Virus record (IMG/VR): IMGVR_UViG_3300020084_000042
Location: 1 to 36,853 of that record
Origin: a virus
DNA length: 36,853 nt
Strand: one strand, 5' to 3'
Positions 1 to 8,627 of the stretch are shown here, piece after piece. The first letter of the stretch is position 1. Each line of letters starts with the position of its first letter. The translations under genes were made by a program, and so were the position numbers. The notes beneath the pieces are model-generated. The model saw only the letters and a program-made list of their open reading frames with translations. It was not told where the DNA came from and did no database searches.

Positions 1-570
1 TTAGAGAATAAGGCTATAAGAAACTCTCTTCTTGCCCTGACTGAGTTTCTAGAGAAATCTAACTACATCGGCCCAATTCAAATTAAATGCCTTCTTACAG
101 AAGAAGATATTTACTTCCTCTCCTTGTATTCAAACTTCCATTATGATACCTTCCAGGCTCTATGTGAACTTTTAAAGGGAGACCTTTATAGTTTTCTATT
201 TAACATAGCTATAGGTTCTCAACAGCAAAGCATTTTTAGTTCAAAATATTCAATCTCAATTCGCCTCCTTATTCCTGGGGAGGTAGTTCAATTAGCAAAT
301 CTTAAAGCCTTTGAAGTGCCCATTCCAGCAGAAAATCATATCTGGCTTTCAGACTCTATTTATAAAGATAACATACCCCTTCTTTCAGGCATAAAAAATA
401 CCTTAGGGTGTGTAACAGCTTGGGGAGAGGATCCTCGGGAGGCAAGGAGGAGGGTATACAGGACAATTTCAAATATGAATCTTATAAAAGATATCCATTA
501 CAGAATGGATATAGGTAAAGATTTTGAAGAAAAAGAGGCCCAGTTAAAAACTTGGGGGTGGGTGGAATGA
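1..570 (+). CDS. PurD-like (GARS) protein, C-terminal part, 5' end off window
   Basis: The reading frame is open from base 1, so 189 C-terminal residues are visible and the start is outside the window. The last 40 residues match the end of phosphoribosylamine-glycine ligase (PurD): LGCVTAWGEDPREA, then an RxDIG motif (RMDIG). SISIRLLIPG fits the PurD ASxxVVxAxxGYPG strand. In PurD the ATP-grasp domain ends with E-F-N-x-R-F-G-D, where Glu and Asn bind Mg-ATP; here the aligned stretch reads SLYSNFHYD, so these residues are lost. The protein is therefore either a pseudoenzyme or a repurposed ligase. Its stop overlaps the next ATG (ATGA), so it is phage-encoded rather than flanking host DNA. Family assignment is good; function is unknown. 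Confidence 0.7.
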   Translation, partial: LENKAIRNSLLALTEFLEKSNYIGPIQIKCLLTEEDIYFLSLYSNFHYDTFQALCELLKGDLYSFLFNIAIGSQQQSIFSSKYSISIRLLIPGEVVQLANLKAFEVPIPAENHIWLSDSIYKDNIPLLSGIKNTLGCVTAWGEDPREARRRVYRTISNMNLIKDIHYRMDIGKDFEEKEAQLKTWGWVE

Positions 571-3215
571 GCATTTGGGATATATTTTCTCCTGATGAGG
601 CTGAAGCAGCATTCAGGGGCAAAATTGTAACAGACCTTTTAAAACAAAAAGGACTTCAAGCAGGGGGGTGGATGCCAACCAGAGAGCTTCAGGAGGTTTT
701 ACAGGAGAAGTTTCTAGACCTTAGAAGTGTTTATAAGGCTGGGGGAAGGAAAGAAACAGTCTTGGGTGTACCTGGTTATAGGTTCGCTGATTTTCCTTTA
801 AAGAAATACCAGTTTATCCAAAAAGAATCTGACGAACCTCTTCGATATGGATATGGGAGTGAAGTTCTAAAAAATTGGGGAAACTTAGGGCAGGAGAGGA
901 CCCTCCCTGAACTAAAAGCTCTAATGGAGAAGGTACAAACTACTAGGAGGACAACTTTGAGTCCTAAGGCAGTAAAGGAGAGTTTATCCTATCTAGGAAA
1001 ATACGGTATTAAAGAGGTAAGTCCAGGAAAATATCAATGGGCGGTGCCTCTTAGAAAGATATATGAAGACGTTCTATCTTCTGCTAGGTCCTATAATTAT
1101 GTAACTAGTAAGAAAAATGTCCAGGACCCATTCAATGAGTTCGTCTTTATAGACACTGAATTAGATTCTAGATTTGCCCAGGCGAACCTAGAAGACTTTA
1201 TAAGGGAGGAGGCGGTTATAGCTCCTACTCTTAGACACCTTTTAAGGAGTAAGGTAAGCCCCTTAATTAGAAGGCATGAGGCTAGGTATCTAAAAGACCC
1301 TAAGGTGAAGGAGGCTATTGAGAGGTATGGAAACTCTCTTTATATAGCAGGGGAACAGAAAATTCAGTCTGGGCAAGTGATTAGAACACCCCTTGACATT
1401 CCCCAAATAACTGTGCCCGACAAAATATATGGTTCTCTAGAACAGAGAATTAGGCGTGAAGTCTGGGGGGAGTTAGCGGCTGCCTACCCCCAATTTGTTG
1501 GGAGTAAGATTACCCCTCCTGCCTCAGTACCTTATTCCACTCTTCCTCCTGCAACTTCACCTCTTGAAGATACTTATTATAGGCTTTTACACTATATGGG
1601 AGATAGGGAGTCTTTACCCTATAAAGAAGCTGCAAAAACCTTTCCTGGACCTTTTGTAAAGTATCCTCAAGTACTTAGTGAGGTCTTTAATAAAGGAACT
1701 ATTGCTTCAAAAGCTGATATTCTTCAGGGAATACAAAAAAGTGTTGAACCTCGGTACAGGTATGAACTAACAGGTAATCCTTTCTCACAACAGTACTTGC
1801 AGGTAAAAATGGATCCTAAAGAAATTCCTGAAAAGATGGTGGAGTCTTTTGGCCTACACGAAACTATGGGCATAAAAGGTAAGAATACTATAGGTTGGTT
1901 AGATGTTATACATCACCCATCAGAAAATGCTTGGGTAGTTAGAGAGATACAGAGTGACCCTATTGCAGTAGCTAGAAGAGCTATAAAAAATGTAGAAGTA
2001 GAAAAACTTACTGATATTATTCTTAATTATCGCCCTGATACGACATTACTTGATAAAATCATTACTAATGCAGCCAACGCTTCTTCCCCAACCAAGAAGG
2101 GTTTCAGGTTTAGTATAACCTCTCCTGCTTTGGAGGTTAAGGCTTCATCCATAGAGGGTATAAAACAGAAGTTAGAAAAGGTTTTTTTAACAGGGTCTCC
2201 TAGATTCAAAGACGCTATACTAGAAAAGTATGGAGAGTTTGCACTAAGGGGATGTGCAGAAAACGACCCAAGAGTTATAGCTCTTCGTAACTTCATTCAT
2301 CAACACCAAGATTGGGGGGAATATGGGATTGCTAGTTTAGCTTCTGAGGCAAGGAAGCAAGGAGTAGATAAACTCTATATTTATACTTCTGAAGCAGTTA
2401 AAAAAGAACAAGGCGTTGGAGTTGCAAAGGCTAAGACCTATTATGATGATTTACCTAGGAAAATGGGCTTTGTTGAGGTAAGCCCAATTAGTATAATAGA
2501 TAGAGAGGCTAGAATGCGCCTTCCTGCCTGGGTTCTACCTCTTACAGGAGGTCTTATAGGAGGTGGGATGGAGTTAATTACTCCCTCTGAGGCTGAGGCT
2601 CAAATGCCTAAAAAACCAGGTTGGATGCCTTTTTCTCCTAAGGAACAAATTCCTTTCGACATTCAACCTAAGGCTTCTAGAGAATACTTCAAAACCCACT
2701 ATCCCAGGATATCCTCTGCTACAGCAGAATTAGCAGGTAAGACAATAAGAGGTCAGACTGTAAGAGAGGTTAGGTCTGGTCCAGACAAATGGAGGGTTAT
2801 TGTTTTTGAAAATGGGAAATATATAACCCTGGATAAAGACCATTTAACTAATACAATGGCTGCTACAGGAAGGAAGAAATACCTTGAACAATTTGAAAGA
2901 TGGGGGCAGGTTAGGCCTAAATTTTTAAAGGAAGCTGAAACAGCGAAAGTTCTCCAATCTCTATATTCTGCTGAAATGAGGAAGGGGTGGATGAAAGAGC
3001 AAATCAAACCAAGGGATATACTAAAGGATTGGATGAAAACCTATGAACTTCAGGTTTCTAAAGTAGACCCTGAACTGGTACCTAGAGACCAAGTCCTATT
3101 CCGTTACGGAGGGAGGACATTTCAAATACCAAAGGCTTATGCAGAAACTTTAGAAAAATATTTCTCTGGGAAGGGGCAACCTAGAAGGGGCTTTATTTTA
3201 AAGGAGTTTAAGTGA
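567..3215 (+). CDS. Large polyvalent-type virion protein, possibly ejected
   Basis: The protein has 882 residues. I chose the ATG at 567 because it overlaps the previous stop as ATGA and follows a G-rich site; an upstream in-frame TTG is less likely. Around residues 455-465 there is a VREIQSD motif, and about 200 residues further a segment ending YYDDLPRKMGFVEV; this pairing is seen in large polyvalent phage proteins that enter the cell with DNA. A glycine-rich hydrophobic stretch (about residues 654-670, LPLTGGLIGGGME) is followed by PSEAEA, echoing SPDEAEAAF at the N terminus. The catalytic role, if any, is not clear from sequence. Position directly before the portal is unusual for an ejection protein. 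Confidence 0.5.
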   Translation: MSIWDIFSPDEAEAAFRGKIVTDLLKQKGLQAGGWMPTRELQEVLQEKFLDLRSVYKAGGRKETVLGVPGYRFADFPLKKYQFIQKESDEPLRYGYGSEVLKNWGNLGQERTLPELKALMEKVQTTRRTTLSPKAVKESLSYLGKYGIKEVSPGKYQWAVPLRKIYEDVLSSARSYNYVTSKKNVQDPFNEFVFIDTELDSRFAQANLEDFIREEAVIAPTLRHLLRSKVSPLIRRHEARYLKDPKVKEAIERYGNSLYIAGEQKIQSGQVIRTPLDIPQITVPDKIYGSLEQRIRREVWGELAAAYPQFVGSKITPPASVPYSTLPPATSPLEDTYYRLLHYMGDRESLPYKEAAKTFPGPFVKYPQVLSEVFNKGTIASKADILQGIQKSVEPRYRYELTGNPFSQQYLQVKMDPKEIPEKMVESFGLHETMGIKGKNTIGWLDVIHHPSENAWVVREIQSDPIAVARRAIKNVEVEKLTDIILNYRPDTTLLDKIITNAANASSPTKKGFRFSITSPALEVKASSIEGIKQKLEKVFLTGSPRFKDAILEKYGEFALRGCAENDPRVIALRNFIHQHQDWGEYGIASLASEARKQGVDKLYIYTSEAVKKEQGVGVAKAKTYYDDLPRKMGFVEVSPISIIDREARMRLPAWVLPLTGGLIGGGMELITPSEAEAQMPKKPGWMPFSPKEQIPFDIQPKASREYFKTHYPRISSATAELAGKTIRGQTVREVRSGPDKWRVIVFENGKYITLDKDHLTNTMAATGRKKYLEQFERWGQVRPKFLKEAETAKVLQSLYSAEMRKGWMKEQIKPRDILKDWMKTYELQVSKVDPELVPRDQVLFRYGGRTFQIPKAYAETLEKYFSGKGQPRRGFILKEFK

Positions 3216-3216
3216 A

Positions 3217-4920
3217 ATGAGTAAAAAAGAACAGGAAACTATTGTTAAATACTGGGAGAAAGAATTAAGTGCTGGTACAAAATATAAAGAGCAATTTGCT
3301 AAACCTGAGGATTGGGAGAAATACAAACAATACTATAGAGGGGACTGGAAGGAAGGTCTTGTACCAGTTAATAAAATCTTCTCTTTTGGTAAATCCCTTG
3401 TTCCGAGGACATATTTTAAAAGTCCTACTGTAACTGTAACTGCCTTAAGACCTGAATTTGAATGGCATGCTAGAGTTGTAGAAGCAGTAGACAATTATCT
3501 TATAAAGGAACTAAACTTGAAATACCAGTTAAAAAGAGCTATCCTGGATACCTACCTGTGTGGAACTGGGCCTATTAAACTTGGGTATGATTCTGAGTTT
3601 GGATTCCTACCTGAGCAGGCAGTAGGTCCAGATTCTTCAACTGCTACTCAGGTACACACAGAAGATGCAGAAGCAATAGAGTATAGGGTAAATATAAAAA
3701 GTGGTATGCCTTGGGCAATTAGTGTCCCTCCTAGTGATGTAGTAACTCCTGCAGGTTATTCTTCTTCAGAGGAGTTTCCTTGGATTGGGCATTGTATCTT
3801 TAGGCCTCTTGAAGATGTTAAAGGTGACCAGAAGTATAGGAATGTAAAAGATTTAAAAGGTGGGTATAAGTTAAGGGATAAAAATAAAGATAAACTTTAT
3901 TTATGGTCTAAGAGTACTGGAGAAAACCTCTGCCTTTTAAAAGAGATACGTGACTATAAAAGAAAAAGAATTTATGTCATCTCTGAAGGAAACCTACTCC
4001 TGGAGGCAGAGGATGCCCTTCAAATTGAGGGTTTCCCCTGGGAATTTATAATCTTTAACCAGGATCCAGACTACTTTTGGGGAATACCAGATGTAAGGAT
4101 TGGAGAACCCCAACAACTAGAACTTAATGAGGTTAAACTTCAACAGTCAAAACATAGAAGGCTAACCTTACTTAAATTCCTCTTTGAAAAAGACACTATT
4201 AAAAAGGAAGATTTAGAAAGGCTATTATCTGAAGATGCAGGAGCAGCTATACCTGTTTCAAGTTCTCCTGGAGCGGCTGTATTTCCTTTTCAACCTCATA
4301 TGCCCCCAGAACTTTGGAGAGAGGCTCAGGAAATTTTAATGGATTTCAGAGAAACTTTGGGTTACTCTCGTAATCAAGCAGGAGAATTTGTTGCACCAGT
4401 ATCTCCCAGGACTGCAACAGAGGTTATGGCTGTAAGGGAGGCGACAGAAATTCGGGGAGATGAAAGGCGGGATATAGTTGCAGACACCTTTATAAATATT
4501 ATGAAGAAATGGAATCAGTATATTTTTAGTTTTTGGACAGGAGAAAGAGTTATAAAGGTTGTTGGGCCCGATGGTGCTCAGCAATGGATAAAATATAAGG
4601 GAGATGAAATTAAAGGGGAATATAGTTTGCAGTTAGACCCAGACTCAGGTTTACCTGTTTCCAGACAGTTGAGATACCAGCAGGCTAGAGAATTATATGG
4701 AATGCTTAGAGGAAATCCTTATATAGACCAAACCCTTTTATTAAAACTCCTTCTTAGGCAATATGAATGGATTGACCCAACTTGGAGTATGATTATTAAC
4801 CCTCAAATACCTCAGGTTCCTCCTATTATGCCAGGGATGCAGGGAGGCCCGCAAATGCCAGGCCTTGGGTCTATAAAAGAACCTTTAAGTATAGAAAACT
4901 TTGTTAAACAGGGTGGGTAA
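3217..4920 (+). CDS. Portal protein (head-tail connector)
   Basis: The 567-residue product fits podovirus-type portals in length and layout. The N terminus is charged (W-E-K-Y-K-x-Y-Y-R-G-D-W near residue 30), followed by a wing region and a stretch IPDVRIGEPQQLELNE typical of the portal stem and clip region. The C-terminal end is rich in Pro, Met and Gly, as in many portal tails. Portals form a dodecameric ring at one capsid vertex through which DNA is packaged and ejected. The order portal, scaffold, major capsid supports the call. The start ATG lies two bases after the previous stop. The expected upstream terminase is not in the window. Confidence 0.85.
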   Translation: MSKKEQETIVKYWEKELSAGTKYKEQFAKPEDWEKYKQYYRGDWKEGLVPVNKIFSFGKSLVPRTYFKSPTVTVTALRPEFEWHARVVEAVDNYLIKELNLKYQLKRAILDTYLCGTGPIKLGYDSEFGFLPEQAVGPDSSTATQVHTEDAEAIEYRVNIKSGMPWAISVPPSDVVTPAGYSSSEEFPWIGHCIFRPLEDVKGDQKYRNVKDLKGGYKLRDKNKDKLYLWSKSTGENLCLLKEIRDYKRKRIYVISEGNLLLEAEDALQIEGFPWEFIIFNQDPDYFWGIPDVRIGEPQQLELNEVKLQQSKHRRLTLLKFLFEKDTIKKEDLERLLSEDAGAAIPVSSSPGAAVFPFQPHMPPELWREAQEILMDFRETLGYSRNQAGEFVAPVSPRTATEVMAVREATEIRGDERRDIVADTFINIMKKWNQYIFSFWTGERVIKVVGPDGAQQWIKYKGDEIKGEYSLQLDPDSGLPVSRQLRYQQARELYGMLRGNPYIDQTLLLKLLLRQYEWIDPTWSMIINPQIPQVPPIMPGMQGGPQMPGLGSIKEPLSIENFVKQGG

Positions 4921-5171
4921 TGCCTATTTATGTATATAAATGCTCCTGTGCAAAAATCTTGGAGATATTCAAACCTCTATCCTCTTTAGATTCTCCTGTA
5001 CAATGTGAATGTGGACAGATAATGAAAAGGCAGGTTGCTTCATCTAATCCCCATATTTGGAAACCAGGATTCTGGGAACATATTTCAGAGCAACCTATTT
5101 ATATAGAATCTAAAAAGCAGTTAAAAGAGGTGTGTAAAAAGAGGGGTGTTATTGCTACAGGATATATGTAA
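4920..5171 (+). CDS. FmdB-type zinc-ribbon protein
   Basis: This 83-residue protein begins MPIYVYKCSC and carries a second cysteine pair (CECG near residue 29), the single zinc-ribbon layout of the FmdB family. The C-terminal half ends with a short conserved-looking tail (KKQLKEVCKKRGVIATGYM). Such proteins are common next to phage head genes, but their role is not established. The start overlaps the portal stop as TAATG, so translation is coupled to the portal. Confidence 0.75.
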   Translation: MPIYVYKCSCAKILEIFKPLSSLDSPVQCECGQIMKRQVASSNPHIWKPGFWEHISEQPIYIESKKQLKEVCKKRGVIATGYM

Positions 5172-5190
5172 GGAGGTGTAAGGAGAAGGT

Positions 5191-5403
5191 ATGAAAGCGA
5201 AAACTGTATCTATTGAACCAGAGGAGGCTATTCTGAGAAGTATTTCAGTTACAATACTCTCAGATAAACAGAAGCCCCCAAAGGTAGAACTAACCGGCGA
5301 ATGGAAAGGTGGGCATATTGATACCCTCTTTTCTATTATTGTCAAGGCGTATAAACACTATAATCTAAATAGGAGAAGGGAGGGTCAAGATGGTAGTGAA
5401 TAG
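5191..5403 (+). CDS. Small hypothetical protein between portal and scaffold
   Basis: The ORF encodes 70 residues with no family that I recognise. It is soluble, with a basic C terminus (NLNRRREGQDGSE). Two GGAG-like sites lie in the 20 bases before the ATG, and its last 14 bases overlap the scaffold gene, so it sits in the head operon. The antisense ORFs here are shadows. Confidence 0.65.
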   Translation: MKAKTVSIEPEEAILRSISVTILSDKQKPPKVELTGEWKGGHIDTLFSIIVKAYKHYNLNRRREGQDGSE

Positions 5404-6043
5404 TGACGACAAAGGTGCAGGGGAACCAACTCCTACACCAGAAGAACAAAGTGCAAAACTTCTTGAGGTTTTAACCTCAATAGGAGACAGATTTATGTCT
5501 CTGGAACAAGATATAAAAGACTTGAAGGCAGGTAAAGATCCACCTTCTACTCCAGATATTGCATCTTTATTAGCTGAATTAGGTAAAGAAGGAGGTAAAA
5601 AAGGCTCAGAACCTAAACCAGACGATGTAGACCTTGAAGGGGTGTCTAATACTGAATTAGCAAATATTGTCTATCAAAAAATTCAAGAGACTCTTATCCA
5701 ACCTATTATTGATAGACTTGAAACCCAAAGAATGAAAGATGAGATAAAGGATTGTGAACAAAAATATCCAGATTTCTGGGACTTTAAAAAGGAAATCTGG
5801 GCTGAGGGAACAAAAAATCCTAGTCTTTCAGTAGAACAAGCTTATATAATTGTTAAAGCCCGTTCCTCTAAACAGGAAGGGGCTAAAAAAGGCGAGGTTG
5901 GTAAGGGAGGGGAAAAACCCCCTCAGGTATTTGGCGAGAAGAAAGGTCTTGCTAGTTCCTCTGCAAAAAAAGGCGAACCTAAAACTGTAAAAGAGGCTGC
6001 TTTGCAGGCTTTTGAAGAAGTTTTTAAAGAGGAACAAAAATAG
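5390..6043 (+). CDS. Capsid scaffolding protein
   Basis: The 217-residue protein is hydrophilic and rich in Glu, Lys and Pro, with predicted helical or coiled segments (residues 20-50 and 80-125) and disordered, Gly-Lys-rich linkers. It ends in a short amphipathic helix (EAALQAFEEVFKEEQK) of the kind scaffolds use to contact capsid protein. Its place between portal and major capsid protein is the standard position for scaffold. The ATG follows GGGAGGG with good spacing. The call rests on composition and context, not on a specific motif. Confidence 0.75.
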   Translation: MVVNSDDKGAGEPTPTPEEQSAKLLEVLTSIGDRFMSLEQDIKDLKAGKDPPSTPDIASLLAELGKEGGKKGSEPKPDDVDLEGVSNTELANIVYQKIQETLIQPIIDRLETQRMKDEIKDCEQKYPDFWDFKKEIWAEGTKNPSLSVEQAYIIVKARSSKQEGAKKGEVGKGGEKPPQVFGEKKGLASSSAKKGEPKTVKEAALQAFEEVFKEEQK

Positions 6044-6065
6044 CCTAGAAAAGAGGGGAAGTTAA

Positions 6066-7031
6066 ATGCCTCCAAGTTGGACACAAACAGTTGATAACTT
6101 ATTTACATCTACCTGGAGCCTAAGGCGTAAAGAAGCTATTGAACAGGCTTTCCTTAAAACCCCCTTTGCTTTCTGGTTGAAAGAAAAAGGCAGGATTGAA
6201 CATATTTCTGGTTATACAAGAATTGAAATTCCTCTTGACTATGCCTCAAATGAAACTATCCGTTGGATAGGTAAAGGTGATACTGTTCCTATTCAGGATA
6301 AGGAATTTCTCACTATGGCCTATGAAGAGTGGAAGTCTGTTGCAGTTTCAATTCCTCGTTATGGTATAGAAGACCAGAGAAATAGGGGTCAGGCACAGGT
6401 GATTCGACTTATTGAAAGTCGGATTAATGCTGCTGAAAGGGCTTTATGGGAAGACTTTGAAAGAGTCTTTTTCGCTGATGGGACAGGTGATAAAGAACCT
6501 AATGGGTTAAGGAATATAGTTGCTGACCTACCTACTTCAGGAACCCTTCATGGTATTGACAGGGCTGTTTACCCCTGGTTTAGAAACCAGTATAAGGCAG
6601 CTACAGGCTCATTTGCAATCTATGGTTTGTCTGATATGAGGACACTTTTAAATACTTGTCTAAAGTATTCAAAGGCCGAGATTCAGGATATTGTAATTGT
6701 AACTGACCAGAACTGTTATGAATATTATGAAGATGAGGTCTTGGAAATGAAGAGGAGTGTTAACCAAACTCTTGCAGATGCAGGGTTTGAGAATATCCAG
6801 TTTAAAGGTCGTCCTATATTCTGGTCCCCTTTTGCTCCTTCTGCTAAAATGTATTTTATTAATACCCAGTACCTTAAACTGATTACAGATGAAGAATACT
6901 TTATGCAGATGACAGAATGGAAACCCATTCCAGACCAGGTAAATGACAGAGTTTGTCAGATTCTTTGTACTCAGAATCTTATAAGCTCAAGACCAGTTGT
7001 TCATGGTGTGTTACATACCATAACAGCTTAG
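6066..7031 (+). CDS. Major capsid protein, HK97-fold likely
   Basis: The product has 321 residues. It follows the scaffold, and resembles HK97-fold capsid proteins that lack a long cleaved delta domain. A helix-rich segment IRLIESRINAAERALWEDFE (about residues 116-135) looks like the spine helix with the following loop FFADGTGDKEPNGLRNI, a common capsid signature. The C-terminal part contains the expected beta-rich A-domain (FKGRPIFWSPFAP, YLKLITDEEYFMQM). A strong intergenic hairpin follows. It should be the most abundant virion protein. Confidence 0.85.
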   Translation: MPPSWTQTVDNLFTSTWSLRRKEAIEQAFLKTPFAFWLKEKGRIEHISGYTRIEIPLDYASNETIRWIGKGDTVPIQDKEFLTMAYEEWKSVAVSIPRYGIEDQRNRGQAQVIRLIESRINAAERALWEDFERVFFADGTGDKEPNGLRNIVADLPTSGTLHGIDRAVYPWFRNQYKAATGSFAIYGLSDMRTLLNTCLKYSKAEIQDIVIVTDQNCYEYYEDEVLEMKRSVNQTLADAGFENIQFKGRPIFWSPFAPSAKMYFINTQYLKLITDEEYFMQMTEWKPIPDQVNDRVCQILCTQNLISSRPVVHGVLHTITA

Positions 7032-7047
7032 TATAAACCTATTAAAA

Positions 7048-7091
7048 GGGTATAAGGACTGATACTCTTTATACCCCTCCTTGAATGGAGG
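7048..7091 (+). promoter_or_regulatory. Two adjacent hairpins, second sequesters the Shine-Dalgarno of the next gene
   Basis: The first hairpin pairs GGGTATAA (7048-7055) with TTATACCC (7069-7076). The second pairs CCTCC (7076-7080) with GGAGG (7087-7091) over a six-base loop, and this GGAGG is the ribosome binding site of the gene starting at 7100. C7076 is used in both stems, so the two may compete. There is no T-tract, so these are not an ordinary intrinsic terminator. The likely role is control of translation or RNA processing between the capsid gene and the next head gene. Confidence 0.6.
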
Positions 7092-7099
7092 TAATTTAA

Positions 7100-7861
7100 A
7101 TGGCTCGTGGTGATTACACAGAGGAAAGGAAAAAGATTTATAGTCAAGGACTTTATGAGGAAAGTTCTGTGGCTAAAGAAAGAGTTGGGACTATTCGTAA
7201 GTTAGATGATGGTAGAGTATTTATCTATACTAGGGCAGGTGCTGTTGCCTTAGCAGCAGGTAAACTCTGTCAAGCAGCTATTCCTGTAGCAAACCATGTT
7301 AATAAAGCAGTAGCAGTTGCGGCTGCAGTAGGAGATAAGTCTGTAACTGTAACCTTGGGTGCTACAGCGGCTACAGTTAACCAGTATAAAGATGGGTTCT
7401 TGTATATCAATGATGCTGCTGGTGAAGGGTATATGTATAAGGTCTCTGGACACCCTGCAGCTGACGCATCTGCAAGTCTTGTAGTTCAACTCTATGATGG
7501 CATCAGATATGCTTTGACTACATCTTCAGAGTATACCTTAGTAGCAAGCCCATTTAGTGGAGCAATAATTCACGACTCTCCACCTACAGCTGTATTAATA
7601 GGAATCCCTCCTATAGCTATTACAGCAAACTATTACTACTGGAGTCAGGTTAAAGGGATGTGTATTGTTCTTTCAGACGGTACCCCTGCAATCGGGACTG
7701 TTGTTATTCCTTCTACATCTGTAGATGGGTCAGTTGCTACACCAGTTCTAACTGAAGGAACGCCAAATACTGGTCTCAACCAGCAAGGTATTGGTGCACT
7801 CCTAAACACCGGGGTAGATACAGAGTATAAGATGATTATGCTTTCTCTGCCTGGGTTCTAG
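7100..7861 (+). CDS. Head structural protein, decoration-like
   Basis: The protein has 253 residues and follows the capsid gene. The N-terminal 40 residues are charged; the rest is rich in Ala, Val and Thr with alternating hydrophobic residues, indicating beta structure. A surface or decoration protein of the capsid is the simplest reading, because the gene lies between strong hairpins directly after the major capsid gene. I recognise no catalytic motif. Confidence 0.55.
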   Translation: MARGDYTEERKKIYSQGLYEESSVAKERVGTIRKLDDGRVFIYTRAGAVALAAGKLCQAAIPVANHVNKAVAVAAAVGDKSVTVTLGATAATVNQYKDGFLYINDAAGEGYMYKVSGHPAADASASLVVQLYDGIRYALTTSSEYTLVASPFSGAIIHDSPPTAVLIGIPPIAITANYYYWSQVKGMCIVLSDGTPAIGTVVIPSTSVDGSVATPVLTEGTPNTGLNQQGIGALLNTGVDTEYKMIMLSLPGF

Positions 7862-7880
7862 TAAAACAACTTAAACTTAC

Positions 7881-7910
7881 TATTGGGCCTGGGTTCTTCT
7901 AGGCCCAATA
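7881..7910 (+). terminator. Strong 10-bp hairpin after head genes (terminator or processing site)
   Basis: TATTGGGCCT (7881-7890) pairs perfectly with AGGCCCAATA (7901-7910) across a ten-base loop. No T-run follows on the plus strand, so termination may be weak or factor-assisted; it could instead protect or process the abundant capsid transcript. It lies in the only gap between the head protein gene and the next ORF. Confidence 0.6.
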
Positions 7911-7925
7911 CTAAAGGAGGATATT

Positions 7926-8141
7926 ATGGCAGGTTCGGGTGTTAGTTATTCATTAAAAAAGAAAATCCTAAATAAAGCTTTTGAGGGTAGGAAGGAGATT
8001 TGGAGAAATATTCAGTTAAAAACTACAACAGGTGCTCCTGATACTGCTGCTCGTGTAGGAACTCTTTTATGGAATTCTTTTGATGGGGATGCTTATATCT
8101 GCACTGTTGCAAGTGGAACATGGGTAAAAATTAATGCCTAA
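7926..8141 (+). CDS. Small hypothetical structural-region protein
   Basis: The 71-residue product has a basic N-terminal half and a C-terminal segment RVGTLLWNSFDGDAYICTVASGTWVKINA that resembles short beta segments found in phage fibre and head proteins. The ATG follows AAAGGAGGATATT. No named family is recognised. Position suggests a minor virion component. Confidence 0.6.
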   Translation: MAGSGVSYSLKKKILNKAFEGRKEIWRNIQLKTTTGAPDTAARVGTLLWNSFDGDAYICTVASGTWVKINA

Positions 8142-8153
8142 AGGAGAAAGGTT

Positions 8154-8327
8154 ATGCCATACAGTATAACAAAGGTAGATGGGTATAAAGTGTTTTCTCC
8201 TCATGGGACTAAGGCTAAGAATACTTCCTTAGCAAAGGCAAAAAAGCAGGTTCGTCTCCTTCAAGGCATTGAACATGGATGGAAACCTACTGGTAGGAAA
8301 AAAGCTTTTGATAAATTTTTTAAATAA
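8154..8327 (+). CDS. Small basic protein, probable nucleic-acid binding
   Basis: This 57-residue ORF starts at ATG 8154 after AAGGAGAAAGGTT and ends ten bases before the next ATG. It is rich in Lys and Arg and carries a pattern known from many small phage and large-virus proteins: a YKVFSPHGTKAKNTS segment, then KAKKQVRLLQGIEHGWKPTG. The Lys-Ala-Lys-Lys-Gln helix followed by a Gly-Trp-Lys-Pro tail suggests binding to DNA or to a structural partner. The exact function of this family is not known to me. Confidence 0.7.
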   Translation: MPYSITKVDGYKVFSPHGTKAKNTSLAKAKKQVRLLQGIEHGWKPTGRKKAFDKFFK

Positions 8328-8336
8328 GGGGGGATT

Positions 8337-8615
8337 ATGCCTATACGCCAGGATGTAATAGGAGTCTATAAAAATATTACTACTGCAACTACAACTGTGG
8401 TTAAATCTGGGCCAGGAGTTCTTTTTGGTATTGTAGTTAATGGTACTGCAGCAGGGACTATTACTATCTATGATAATACTGCTGGGTCTGGAAATCTAAT
8501 CGGAACTTTAAAGGCCAGTATAACTGAGGGGCTATATTCTTTTGGTTGTAGGTTTTCTACTGGATTAACTATTGTAACTGCGGCTGCTAGTAATATAACA
8601 GTAATCTATTCATAG
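8337..8615 (+). CDS. Small beta-rich virion protein
   Basis: The protein has 92 residues. Motifs such as VKSGPGVLFGIVVNG, TITIYDNTAGSG and a C-terminal ITVIYS strand are typical of a widespread short phage protein with a beta-sandwich layout, usually found near capsid or fibre genes. The ATG at 8337 follows AAGGGGGGATT. I infer a decoration or fibre-associated role from pattern and position; no enzyme motif is present. Confidence 0.65.
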   Translation: MPIRQDVIGVYKNITTATTTVVKSGPGVLFGIVVNGTAAGTITIYDNTAGSGNLIGTLKASITEGLYSFGCRFSTGLTIVTAAASNITVIYS

Positions 8616-8627
8616 GAGGTTTTATGA

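Noticed and set aside
124-570. A separate gene starting at TTG 124
   Set aside because: The same frame is open back to base 1 and the upstream residues also align with PurD, so the gene is cut by the window edge.
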